64,000 nt of DNA from Hsuehochloa calcarea. Taxonomy: Eukaryota > Streptophyta > Magnoliopsida > Poales > Poaceae. Positions 10,296 to 22,300 of this stretch are shown piece by piece (the first letter of the stretch is position 1; each line of letters starts with the position of its first letter). A model generated the notes under the pieces. That model searched no databases, was not told the origin of the DNA, and was given only the letters and a program-made list of their open reading frames with translations. The DNA is taken from NCBI GenBank assembly GCA_036346395.1, contig CM070602.1, positions 17,741,098 to 17,805,097 on the forward strand. Direction: 5' to 3'. The translations under genes and the position numbers were made by a program.

Positions 10296-11357
10296 CTAGA
10301 TCGAATCAGCGAAGTACTTAGAAAGTTCCGCCTGAATATGCTCCATGGCTATATTATCCTCTTGGGCAACTACGGCTGTGGCCGCTGCGATATCCAAAGA
10401 AGGGGTGATGGGGACTGCTACTAGGTTGTCCACATCCATAAGTGCAACTAATGTTAGTGGATCCTCCGTGCCTGAAATGGCGAGGTGCGCCCCATGCTGT
10501 ACTTTGCCATTCTTCTTAGTTTGGAAAGCATCAATACCGTGTTGCGGCTCACGACAAATCCATGACCAATGCCCCCATATGCCACATTTGTAGCATCCTT
10601 GGTCCTGCTGGCCATAGCATTTGTCATCACGTTTCCTTTGTCCGCCCTTCTTGGCTTGAGCATTTTGGCTTGACCTTGCGACCCACGACCTTACACTTCT
10701 TACCCCTCTCCTTTGTGAGAGACTTTCTCACCTTATAGCTGCTAGTATTGGTTTCATGGCCAACATGCTACTAGACAGTTATGAGATGTAGTTATTCCTT
10801 AGAACATCATCTTGAGCTTCCGCAACTTGCATAATGTCAATTAATTCGACATACCCCTTGTAGTCATCTTGACGATAGTTGTGTGCGTATTACACCACAT
10901 TCGGGTGAAAGATAGAAAGTGTCTTCTCAATCTTCTGCTCATCCATGATTACCTTACCACAGAGTTGAAAATTAGTACAAATTCTGTGCAAGGCAGAATT
11001 GTACTCTCCCACGGTCTTAAAGTTAGCAAAATGCAATCGGGTCCATTCCTGCTCTGCCCGAGGAAGAATGATGTACTTCAGTTTCTCGAACTGCTTCTTT
11101 AGTGCAGTCCACAAAACTAGTGTGTTCTTCTACGCCATATACTCATTCTTGAGCGTTAGGAAGAGATGGTGTGTAAGCAAGTGCAGTGCCTGATCATTTT
11201 CCTCAACAGTGGGATTGGCATCATTTGAGATGCCAAACCCGATAGTAGCACATAGCTTCTTGGCCCCAAGTACAATCTCGACATCGGAGGCACAAGTCAA
11301 GTAATTATGGTTATACTGGGCCAGCTCTTCGAACTCCCGGTTCGTGATGCCAATCAT
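10296..11357 (-). pseudogene. Copia gag with CCHC zinc knuckle
   Basis: Reading starts at the ATG at 11357 (MIGITNREFEELAQ). The capsid part includes the LWTALKKQFEKLK block and the GEYNSALHRI block (UBN2-type copia gag). A basic linker and the zinc knuckle CYKCGIWGHWSWIC (about 10565-10605) follow, and the frame ends at the stop at 10296-10298. In-frame stops and a frameshift lie near 11130, 10890 and 10730. The protein would form the virus-like particle and bind RNA; this copy cannot make it. Confidence 0.8.
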
Positions 11358-11867
11358 CTACATATTTATGTAAATAGTTCATAAGATTACAGCTAGTAAT
11401 TTGCCTAAAATGGTTTCAAATAATGGCACAAAATTCTCATAATGTTCCTGTATTTTTATATGTATTTTCCATGATTTACTGCTATTTTAAATGATTAAAA
11501 GTAATATAAAGAATCACAGATAATCAAAATAGTAAATATAATATATAAATTGCATAGAAATAATAATAACAGAGTTAAACATGCTTCAAATGCTCAAAAT
11601 GATTCAAAATTTGAATTCCCGAGACCCTTTTATGTTGGAATATGAATTTTCGCGGATTTCTGCATTTTTTAAGGGCTAAAGCGCTAATTTTTAGTTCTGA
11701 GAAAAATTTTCTTGCCATTTCAGAAAAATCCAAGAGCCTTTTTACAAAATTTTAGGATTTTCGTTTTCCTTAATGTTTTCTTTTTATAGAATTCTCTTGG
11801 GACGGGCCAATTTTCTTGGCCTAGTTCATTAAAACCGCCATCAAATGGGCGAGGAGGATAGGGTTTC
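11358..11867. other. Copia leader DNA between gag and the inserted solo LTR
   Basis: This AT-rich stretch has no coding signal. It lies upstream of the gag start in the minus-strand element and is interrupted by the LTR that begins at 11868. Confidence 0.5.
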
Positions 11868-14033
11868 TGTAACACCACAGCTATTCGGAAGCCAAGATGT
11901 TTGCCTAAAGATACAACATACAAACCGAATGCGGACTAAGATTCAATAGCCATCTCGCCAAATAACAATAACAACGTAACGACGTGTAAAATAAAACAAT
12001 TCATCAATGTTGAATAATCAAGGAACTAGTCAAATAACGACATGACAAGAAGTCTAAACGTTACTTATTACAGTCCATCTCTCATCAAAGGATAACAAAG
12101 TCGAATTCATTATTGAAAATATAAAGTAATGATCTGTGTGAGACGTGCTGGACTACTCGCTCCCAAAAGCATCAACATCAGCGTGGATTACCTAAATAAC
12201 ATTGAAAATAAGGGTGAGTCGAAACTCAGCAAGTACAATAATCATTTAATCATGGCATATTTGGACTAGATAAACATTACACGGTCCATGCACTAATCAT
12301 CAGAATTTTATGAATTTGAATGAAATGAATGTATGCACTGAAAGAAAATGGACTACTCAACTGCTTATACCGGTATAGCGAGTGATACACCCGTCGGTGT
12401 TCACTTAAGCCCTCACTTATCAAAGTCCGTGGACCCAAACACCGTATGAAGAACGTTTCATACGGTTGTCCGAAACTGCCCACATTGGAATGGTGGGTCT
12501 TATGTGCCCATACTGGAATTGATGGGTCTTAGCAAATTCCAACCCCGTGGACGGAAATTGAATAGTATATGAATGGAATGGAACAATTGATATGAATGTC
12601 GGTATCTTTACTCACAAGATTTATCAATTTGAAACGAAATGAACATCATGGACGAATATCAAAGACATACACAAAGATAACACATCATCATGCATACAAT
12701 TGAAATCAACCTATTTTAACATATGGTACTTGCCTTCCGTGATTGGCCGAACTAGGTGGCACAAAAGGTGCGCCTACACTCGCCGCCTCACCACATACAC
12801 CAGAAACAATTGAAATAAGAATGACGCGATACGACGACACTACCGGTAATCTACAATGACTCCCGGACTACCCGACATAATTCGCGAACCCAACGATGAG
12901 ACAAGCGTTTCCCCTGTTTTCTACTGTTCCAGACAGCGGCATGGAAAAATTCATAACTATTAATCTGAAACTCCGAACGACCTGAGTCCAATGCCAAAAC
13001 AAACTTAACAGATAAACCTTCAAAACACTAGCAGACAAGATTTTCTAATTATGTCCACACATAAGTCTAATCTGCAGTTGAAAGTGCATGATAGATAAAT
13101 AGCCCGACAACAGACCAGTAGCAAAAACATGGCATAACTTTTAATCTATAAATCCAAATTGAATGATATTTATCAATATGGAATCATAATTCAATAATCT
13201 ACAAAAACCGCTTTGGGTGGCCATCCTGAATCTGACTCTAACTAGATCAAAGCCGAGGAACAAACCGACAGTCCCCAGTTCTCAGACTGACAGAATAGCG
13301 CGGTTAAAAATTCATATCTCCTAAACCGTAAGGTAGAATATCATGATCTTGGTGCCAAAAGAAAGCTAACGACCCCAGGAACAAAACTCTAGGAGACAAA
13401 AACCCGAGATTCGGCATCTAAAGAGTCAAAACTGGCCGCGCAAGGTGCCGGACAGGTTCTGGAATTTCCAGAACAGAACACCGATTTAATCCTAATCAAC
13501 AATTATGCAATCAAATCGAACCAAACTGCAACTTGGATCATTTGTTACCCTTGAAGACTCGCTGGTAGATGGTGATCAATCCCCCAAAGAATCCCTGCCT
13601 CTTCCCTCTCGCTTCCTCCCTTTATGGCCGGCCACCTTGGAACCAAGGAGAGGGGTCGGTAGGGAGAAGAACCGGGAGAAGGAGCTTGGAGCCTTGGGAG
13701 TCGACGTCGGGATTTCCGGGGACAACAATCAGGGGAGGAGGAGACGCCGGGGAGAGGAGGAGGCGCCGATTTGGGAGAGGGGAGGGTGGAGGTGGCGGCT
13801 CCCAAGGTGGGGGAGAGGAGGAAGTGGGGGAGGCAGCTAGGGTTGGGCGCCTCTCCCCCTTGACCGGCCCCCCTTGGGCCGGCCTCCCCCTCTTGGGCCT
13901 CTGGGCATGATCCATGCCCAGTCGCCGAACTTTACGAAAATCCCCCTCTCTCCACACAAAAATCCAATTCTTTAATTGCCTTTTCGTCCCCGACTTCTTT
14001 TAAATTCTCTCGATTCGTTTCTGGGATATTACA
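11868..14033. mobile_element. Solo gypsy-type LTR (TGTAACACC...ATATTACA)
   Basis: The sequence starts TGTAACACC and ends GGGATATTACA (TG...CA), and spans about 2.17 kb. It is related to 54607-about 56530: both share the block TATACCGGTATAGCGAGTG, the GTATGAAGAACGTTTCATACGG block and the ATGGTGGRYT/TGATGGGTCTTA blocks. No internal region accompanies it, so it is a solo LTR. The flanks (GTTTC and TTTGC) do not form a clean 5-bp duplication. The GC-rich 3' part (13505-13910) gives spurious ORFs on both strands. Confidence 0.75.
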
Positions 14034-14755
14034 TTTGCCCTACCCTGCTCCCATAGTGGCGGCGTCTCTAGGCGGCAGGCGCAACGAGGGGTGGCCGATG
14101 GCGTGTGTGGGCGCGGGTGGTGACGGCGCGACGGTGCGTGTGCAGGCGCGTCCGTGGCGGCTATGGGGGCATGCGGGTCAAGGCGGCACACGCGGTGCGT
14201 TTGTCTGCGGCTCCGGTGTCTGGCGGTCTGCAGCTGCGGCGCGGAGGCGTGGATGAGTGCACATAGTGGGCGCAACAACGCCGGTGGTGGGCGAACACGC
14301 AGCCGCGAGGCGGCTTTGGACCATCGCTTCGCAGGCGGCGCCGGCTCAGATCTGCGGCACACGACGCCGTCGCGGGAGGCGGCGGCGGCGGCACTCGTCG
14401 CGAGAGGTCACGGCGGCGCAAGACGCTGCGGCGTGGTGGCGGCGCTGCTCGGGCCCGGCCGCAACGCGTGTGGGGCACGTGGTCCGGTGCGTGGGTGGCG
14501 CAGTGCGGGTGCACCATGTGGGTGTGGCGCGCGCGGCGGCGGCGCAGATGGCACGGCCGCATGCGGCGGCGCTAGAGGTCGCGTCCGACTTGCGCGGCGG
14601 CACGACCACGTGCAAGCGGCGCTGCCATGTGCAGGTGGCCGGAGGTTGGAGGGTGCCGTGTGCAGGCGGCCGGCGCTTTGTCGTGAGCCGCACGACCGGG
14701 CGGCGACGCTATGCCTATGTAGGGCGATGGCGCGATGCGTCTGGCACTGAGCTCG
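14034..14755. other. GC-rich block inside the copia leader
   Basis: A block of roughly 720 bp is far richer in GC than its neighbours and is open in several frames on both strands. The predicted proteins are low-complexity Ala/Arg/Gly-rich, and none matches a family I know. It sits between the solo LTR and the copia leader that resumes at about 14756. It could be captured host DNA or a degenerate CpG-rich leader. Confidence 0.4.
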
Positions 14756-14975
14756 ATTTTTTTGTGTTGATCCAATCTACATTACAATCAACATATACTC
14801 TTTTCATGCAATCTACCGATCAGCTTGGCTGGCGACTTCAAGTCGGCCAGTGATAGATTAGAGCAGATTCACATCGTAAACAATAATCTAGAAAGCCAAA
14901 TTTTCGGATTGAAAGCTCTAGAAAACAATTCAATCTACGAGTGACGCTTCGACGATCACCTTTTCAATTCGTAGA

Positions 14976-14993
14976 GCGTATTCGTGTTGATAA
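14976..14993 (-). other. Primer-binding region of the copia element
   Basis: Directly inside the 5' LTR, the minus strand reads GTTATCAACACGAATACGC. A TTATCA-containing PBS is common in grass copia elements. The tRNA partner was not assigned. Confidence 0.55.
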
Positions 14994-15233
14994 CGTGTCG
15001 AAAAACCGTCATTGGCGAGTCTAGTCCGATCGACAACTCGTAGAAGAGCCACACACAATAATGCAAGAATAGTAGATTGAATACAGATATATGAGAGACT
15101 TCTTTTTTCTCTTTTTCCTCTTCTCCAAAGGTACGTAAAATGATTAGGGGTTCTCTCCTATATATAGTCTACTGGTGGATGAGGAGTCCACCATGGGCTA
15201 GACCTGCAAGACCCAGACCCAGGTTTCCTAACA
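14994..15233 (-). repeat. 5' LTR of the copia element
   Basis: This is a direct repeat of 3814-4057, with the CTATATATAG TATA-like block at about 15160-15170. It is followed directly by the target duplication TTGAC at 15234-15238. Confidence 0.85.
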
Positions 15234-15735
15234 TTGACAACACACTGCGTAAGAATTAGCTGGCTATGATTAAAAAAGATGTTAAGTGCACACCAATTTG
15301 ACTCAAGTCTTGCAGCTCTTGCTTCGAGGCGTGCGAGGGAAACCAGGAGCGGGTGGCACGGATGAAGTGCAGGCCAGGCGTGGGTGACACGGTGGAGCGG
15401 CCATGTGGCAAGTGGGAGCGTGTCCAGGCGCTAGACGACCGGCAGAGACGAGTGGCGGCACGGACACACCCTCGTTCGGGTTATGGGCGCCTGGATTTAC
15501 CACGTGTCGACCATAGGTAATTCTGGGTTAGAGGCGCACGGCGTTAAACGCTTTCAGGCACGCAGCGCATGACGTTAAATGCTTCTGGGCATGCAGCGCA
15601 CGACGTTAAATGCTTCGGGCATGCGGCGACGACGTTAAATGCTTCGGGCACGCAGCATGCATTAAAAGGCCGTCCGGGCTAGGAGACGCGGTGGAGGATA
15701 TATGACAGAAGGAGGGACGTCTGTATTGCCAATTT
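15234..15735. mobile_element. Foldback element, right arm remainder
   Basis: This is the reverse complement of about 3055-3425. Matching blocks include TGGGTGACACGGTGG/CCACCCACG-type stretches and the terminal AATTTTATAA against TTAAAATTAG. The arm contains an expanded tandem repeat (15536-15665) that is a single copy in the left arm. Confidence 0.65.
15536..15665 (+). repeat. Tandem repeat of about 32 bp, four to five copies
   Basis: The unit GACGTTAAATGCTTCGGGCA followed by a TGCAGCGC-like tail is repeated with small changes (CGTTAAACGCTTTCAGG, then three CGTTAAATGCTTC copies). The mirrored left arm has one copy near 3145-3165. Confidence 0.75.
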
Positions 15736-16388
15736 TATAAATATAGCGCGAGAGATACTACATTTACAGATACCGACCGTGCCATTTAGAGGGAAAACTC
15801 TTGATTTGGAGGCTTCCTCCCTCGTCGCTCTCGAGTCTCGACGCGTGCTGTGCAGGTTAGGTGGGTGCGTGTCGGCTTCTCGGGTGAGGCGAAGGGTTGG
15901 CTCGTCTCGCCTCGGCCGTGGCCAAGGCTAATCGCCTTCGCGCTTCGCAAGGCAGCATTTGGATCTGGGCGCGGTTTCTCCGTTCCTCAGGTTCGGAAAC
16001 AGCAGTGCATGCATGATGCGTTGTTTGTGTGTTTGTGTTTTTTTTATGCGTTGTTTGTGTTCTTTGGAGCTCTCAGCTTTTTGCCATTGCTAAATGAATT
16101 GGACTAAAAAAATCATTGTTAAAGAATCTGAATAACTATTTATGCTTTCCACCATGGGACGAACTATAGCAGTGCCTTCCTTGGTATGCGATAATTTCGT
16201 ATGAATCTAGAAGTAAAGAGTTTTACAGAGAACAGTATAGTTACAACGAAAAGCCCGTGAGATTCACACAGATTCTTGTGAAATTCCTGCCTCGATGGCT
16301 CTCTTGAGCGCTATAAGTAACAAGCAACTACTATACCCTAGGAACAACACAAATGCCAGCAAGCTCTAGTTATTACCATTTTCTCCCA
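15736..16388 (-). other. 3' flank and probable 3' UTR of the ATG18 gene
   Basis: 16100-16388 lies directly downstream of the ATG18 stop codon and reads as a normal AT-rich 3' UTR on the minus strand. 15736-16100 is GC-richer, and no gene is recognised there; its plus-strand 85-codon ORF has no known domain. Confidence 0.45.
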
Positions 16389-19300
16389 TCAGGCCTCCAA
16401 CACTTGGCCTGCAAAAAGTTAGCTATGTTCCCTGCCCCAATTTGTAATTTATCAATTCAGTTGTCATCCACTGGACATGAAAGGGCAAAAATACGAGGAT
16501 CCATTGTTAACACATCGCACGTCTTCGTAAATGGAAATTCTTTACTGAATGTTTATACAGTTATGTCACATTAATCATTGCTAGATTTACTTTCTTAATA
16601 AAACAAAAAGTCTGTACAAATAAACATGGAACATTCAGACCTTGGCAGGAAGCAGTCAACAAATATGGCTGCCAAGGTTTTAGACCATCCAATGTCCCAT
16701 AAGTATTTCACAAAACAAATGGGTCTTAACAGTATGTACAAAGCAACAGAAAGGGGGCCAGTGTTGCGGCAGGCAGTGGCAACTTCTCGACAACACCAAA
16801 CTCCCTAAACGTGGATTCGTGGATTAGTAAATCGCCTGGAGGGATCTTCATCTCAAATTCCAGAGTAAATCTTCCCAAATAAACATGGAGCACAAGCTTT
16901 TACCTTTCAAATATGTACCAAACATTAGATTGTCGTCTCAGCACAACCTTATTCCATGAAAGCCTGCTAGAATTCCACCATTTTCTACATAATATCTCGC
17001 ACACTGTGTTGTGGGCACTGTTTTCCATTATCTCTATCTCAAGTAAAGTAGAATAGTAAATTTAACCTGACAAATATTAAAAAGGACAAATATCAGCGCA
17101 AAACACAAAAATACGATACCAATAATGAAGTTAGTTAACTTCTATCATGACAGTACCTTCTTCACTGAAGGCAAAAACTCCTCCAAGCATGTCATCGTTA
17201 TCCCCATCTTCCTCAGGCTTCTCTCTCGCAGTGGCTGCTGCTGCTGTCAGCATCAGTAACAGCTTCAGTTAACTCACGGCAGTCATCGAGTTCTGATATT
17301 TTACAATAGCCCTCTTGGAAATACTGGGTAAACTCTACTGAGTTGTGAGAATCGGACGTTTCATTCTGTCCAGAATTGATAACCGTGAGACACCCGTTTG
17401 AGATGTCAGTAATTGCACCGTTGCTGACTGAAGAATTATTGGCCATTTGAGGCCTGCATGATACATTACTTGCAGGAGACAGTGATTCATCATCAAGAGG
17501 TCCATCCAAGAGGGAATAGTTGCTCAATGGTCTGATGTGTGAAGGTACACAATCCACGATCTCCCTAGCTTGTGGCATGATGATTGATGCATTTGTTCCG
17601 GTTGGTGTTGACACATACCTATTGCTCTCATTATCTTCTTTGTGATTGGCAGTCAAATTTGCAGCTTTAGGAGATTCGATAGAATTGCACTTTCCCATTG
17701 GCTGCAAATCCACAGTAGTGATAGGTCCAGACAATAACTGCCCAGCAAAACCATTCATGTTCTCTGTTTTTCTCATATCTACAAGAGTAAGGCTTTTAAA
17801 GTAACAATGATACAGTGGAGATATATATAAAAAAACTATATGCGACATCATAATCTTACCAGTGTAAAATCCAGATATAGGGGGCACTGGCTTGGATTCA
17901 TATACACCATTATTCTTTGTTGAGCTATACTGTGTGTTGTCAATGTTAGATAAGGCATTCTGAAACCATCCTCTTGCAAGATTCCTGCATCTTTGCATAT
18001 ATTTTTAATTCCACGTGTGAAATGCAAACGTATCCAAAAACAATGATGACAAACTTCAGTTAGACTCGTCAAAAGTTTGCATAAAATGACTAGAACAATT
18101 GGACAATCCAATTACAACCTGTGTAATCCTTGGTTTAGTACTAATATTTCGTATGATGTTATAACTATATATAAACACCCAATTACCATGATACCAGACC
18201 AAGGTAAAAAAGATTTTACCACTCAACGTTCTATGAGTTAAACAAAATACAATATTACACAAAGTTAAACCATCACATAACTTCATATTACAAGATATGC
18301 ACTTTGCAGATAATCTCACTCTTGCATCTATTGGGTAAACAGTATAGATCATGCAAGTCTGTGTCCTGAAAACAAATCTCAAAGCATGATAATTTATCCA
18401 TACAAAGCAAGCAGCAGAAGGTAGCATGACAAAGCATTTGCCAGGAGAAATGCGACAGTCTAACCAAGATTTAGCCAAGTCCACCCATATCATCGAGCTT
18501 TCTTGACGTTTGCTAAAAGTTCTAATATAATTACACTCTGGCAATAGAAAGGAATACACTATGTCCTACTAGAGCCATTTCAAAGCGATGCCAAATTGCC
18601 AATTCCACCCACTTCTTTTCCTCCCAAACTAAGTCATTATGCAATTTCCTGGAAAATTATCATGATTTTTCAGGAAAATTATCATAATTTTCCATTATAC
18701 CCTTCCTGCGTTCACTTCCTCCTCAAATACTCCACACAGCATTTACCACCCCCCTTTTGAAAGGACTTAAATAAGATTAAGTGTCGATTGCTAAAAAATC
18801 ATCTCAAGTTGGAACAGGTAATTCAGACTGGAGGAAGTACTAGGCTTAGTGAGAGATGACTATATTAACCTAATCTCTAGCCTAATTAGAAGCCTTTGCT
18901 CACCCGCATATTCTCACCAACTTTGATATTAATGTGCCATCTTATTTTAGCCCCTTCAATTTTTTTGCTAATACAAGTAATTAGGGTGTAGCCAAACATA
19001 TTGCCAGGTGAGCTGATAAAAACATGATATGACCATAACACGGTTTATGTGAATTTCAGTTCATTGCTAGATTTTGTTGACATGGGGTTGCCACGATTAA
19101 CAAATGGTACCATGGTAATGCAAAGTGCAAACATTTGATGGCACAAAATCAACTAAAGCTAGTAAAATTTAGAATAACATGATTGCACACATGCTAAGTT
19201 AAACAGTTTAAAACCTATAAGAGATGTCGAGCTACCAATATTTCAAATAATAATATAATATAACAAATGACCTGATATATCATAGATGTGGGTTTAAATA

Positions 19301-22300
19301 TGTTACAAATGAGTTTCTGTCCATAAATGGGTACATATACAATTAACACGTTCAAGAAATGGGTCAGTTTGGGTTACCTAACTGTTCCATTCACACAGCA
19401 TGACAAGAAATTAACCCAATTGTGGGCAGGGACAAGTAACTAAAGTTTAAATTCATTGACAGTGCCAATTAGAATTTTAGGATACCTCAAAAGCCCCAAG
19501 TTATGAGATATAATCAGCAATAATATCAAAGATGGACACACATACAGATAACATGAGTACATGACCATTTATTTCATTATTTATTTTGTTCATTTTTCAA
19601 CTTTTCATGTTCAGGATTTTTCTCCTCCAGTAGCTGCACTTTTGGCAAATGTCTTGGTATGTTGGGGATGAAGGGCAAGGCAATATGAGTAAATATGTTT
19701 CGCAACTTATTCAGAAGTATATATTAGATTCAAAACTACATAGCCATTTGTCAGGTTGAATGAAAAATAAACTGACTTAACTGTTTAATTCTTCATTAAA
19801 ATATGTGGGAAGACAAGCTGGTTAGACACACATTATCACCAGCAAATTATCAAATCATGCAATTCTTTGGAACAATAAACTGAAACACAATAGAAAATCA
19901 ATCTCACTTTCAAGCGCAACAATACTGCAGAACTGCACTGCAATAACAGGTTCTCTAATTTTGGGCAGACACAGAATAGCATGATTTGTTCAGGAGTTTA
20001 ACACATTCTCAACAGCTTCTGAAGTTTTATGACTCTTATGGCACAAATCACCACATATATTGAAGGTTAAGATTTGCACACTATTGTTCATTAAGTTTTG
20101 GATTAGGTATTGGCATATTGCCTAAAAGCCTTTAAACTTGTGACCACATTGGCAATACAATAGTGACATCCTACACTAGACTATAGACTGAGGCACTGCA
20201 GGATAATAATGATAATTAAGTGCATCATACTGGCCTCTTAACTATAGCTTGACGTAAAAAAAAAAAAAAACAGAGCTCAATTACAAAGCGAAATAAAAGC
20301 TCACATGTTATAAACCTGTGTACAATGTCACCATAAATTGGACAGCATTCAAAATAGTATCAAATTCAATCCCTTGATATTATTAAATAATGACAATATT
20401 ATCTGCAAACAATAAAAGAGAGAAGAAACCATAAAAGAGGAAATGGTCACCAACTAACAGATGGCCACATGTTTGACTACATTATCTACAAGAGAGAAGA
20501 AACCATAAAAAAGCAGTTTCATTGACATTACCTGTCACTAAAATTTTGCTCAGAATAGTGGAATTGCTTAAATACAGGGAGTAATTCCCTCCTCCTGAGT
20601 TCAACCTCGTGAACAGGCAACTTCTCAATCTCAATTTCTCCACCAATAATGCTAACAGATTCCCCTGATTCTGCAGCAGGATTATCTATCACGTAGAAAC
20701 AAATCTACATAAACAAGAAAGATTGTTCAATATTCATTCTGCATAATTTAGCATATGGTTTTAAGACATTGTGGCACAACCTTAGATTTCTGCCAGATGG
20801 GAATCCTCGATGAGCTTATCTGTACCTCTGCATTTGAGAGATACCAGCTTGATCTTTCTCGGACTCTCATAACCTCTTTACCCGATCTACCATCATTTGA
20901 TGGAGTGGAATCCGAATGCTCACTATCCTCACAGTCAGAAGTATCCAATGCCATCATACTGTTTCGTTGGTTGTAGAATACAATGTTTGAGATGTCTTCA
21001 TCTCTTTCTGGCCAGTTTGTCCTACGGCAAACATCCCACCATTGAATTGGTTCAACAATAACACGCAACTCATCATCTTGGAGCTGCAAATGGGGACCAG
21101 GCCCAACTCTTGGGCTGCTATCAGAAGACTCAGAGCCTGAAGAAGGCAAAAGTTCATGTTGAATAACATGACCAGACGGTGAATACACCAATAGATGCTC
21201 CAAAGCATTAGCCTTCGATGGAACCGGCAAAGAATCTTGGTAAATGGAATTGTGGAAAACAGCAGTGACAGCACCGGATGGTACAGATAGTTTTCCACTT
21301 GCAGAAGCAGCCACATTACTGACAGTATTTAGCCAACCAGAAGTACTGTTTTTTATCCTACTGACTACAGAATTTGTCACAGTTGATGGCAATGGTTGAA
21401 GCTGTTGATCCATAAGAAATGGCGGCTTTGACCACCATGGCCTTGACTGACATGGGGCAAGAGGTGGCCCATCACCGTGAGAATTCTGTGGTTGCAGACT
21501 CGAATCACCACCGAAAGGAGACAATGTAAAAATATGGCAAGTACCTCGTGATGAAACAATAGATATCCACTGGCTAAAATGACTAAAAGAGATGTCCTGT
21601 ATGACCTGCATATAAATACAAGATAATAAAAAATAAATTACAAAATCATAAAACTTTTTTAAAAGAGCTTTACAATTGCTTTTGTAACCATACAGCTGCT
21701 GTCATGCCACGATACAGTTTGTAAAGTTGCACATGTGATGCTGTCCAATCATAGTGTACTATGCCCGAGCCATTAGCAATGCAGGTCGGCATGATCCTGA
21801 AAACATTTATGTTATGGCCATGAACGGAGGCCGTGACCAAAAGTGTTCCACTAGGGTCGAAACAAAGAGCAGATATGGGACTTGTGTGAGCCCTAAACTG
21901 TGAGATGACATCTTTGGAGATGAAATCCTTGATGACTACCTGCAAGAGTTCAATGAGATATCATCATTATGAAATAGAAATGCATTGAAGAATATATTCT
22001 TTCGATTAAATCAAATTGAAAAAAATAAAGTTAAGTCAAGACCCAACTAACCATTCCTGCATTGTCAGCTTCCAGTGGATGCACACTGGAGGGAAGTTTA
22101 CCGGATCTCCTGCCTGGACTTGATGACAGTGGGGAATTAGAACCATCAGGCAGAAGTTCTTGGCAGTACTTTGACAGTGTTTTGTACCCCATATCACCAA
22201 GATTAATTATACCAGCAGCTATTTGCTTACTGGACTCCATTGCATATCTAGCAACTAAGCTTCCACTGCTAGGAGAAGTAGATGGGCTCACTCCCGGAGA

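Larger units (their letters stand above)
3814..15233 (-). mobile_element. Ty1/copia retrotransposon, minus orientation, decayed and hosting further insertions
   Basis: Short LTRs (about 240 bp) flank gag, protease, integrase, reverse transcriptase and RNase H remnants in the copia order, read right to left. The PPT sits next to the left LTR and the PBS region next to the right LTR. The 5-bp target duplication TTGAC is intact. All reading frames carry stops or frameshifts. The 11.4-kb length exceeds a typical copia element because it includes a solo gypsy-type LTR (11868-14033), a GC-rich block (14034-14755) and a rearranged 7300-9068 segment. It inserted into the foldback element. Confidence 0.85.

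Noticed and set aside
11868..14033. Target duplication of the solo gypsy-type LTR
   Set aside because: The flanks GTTTC and TTTGC do not match over 5 bp, so I do not claim a duplication.
13505..14853. Long overlapping ORFs on both strands (up to 198 codons)
   Set aside because: They lie in GC-rich LTR and leader DNA, where stops are rare by composition. The proteins are low-complexity Gly/Arg/Ala and show no domain.
18560..18860. Possible Stowaway-like MITE in the long ATG18 intron (TTCCTCC/GGAGGAAGTAC ends)
   Set aside because: The ends do not form a convincing inverted pair with a TA duplication; only short similarity to MITE ends.
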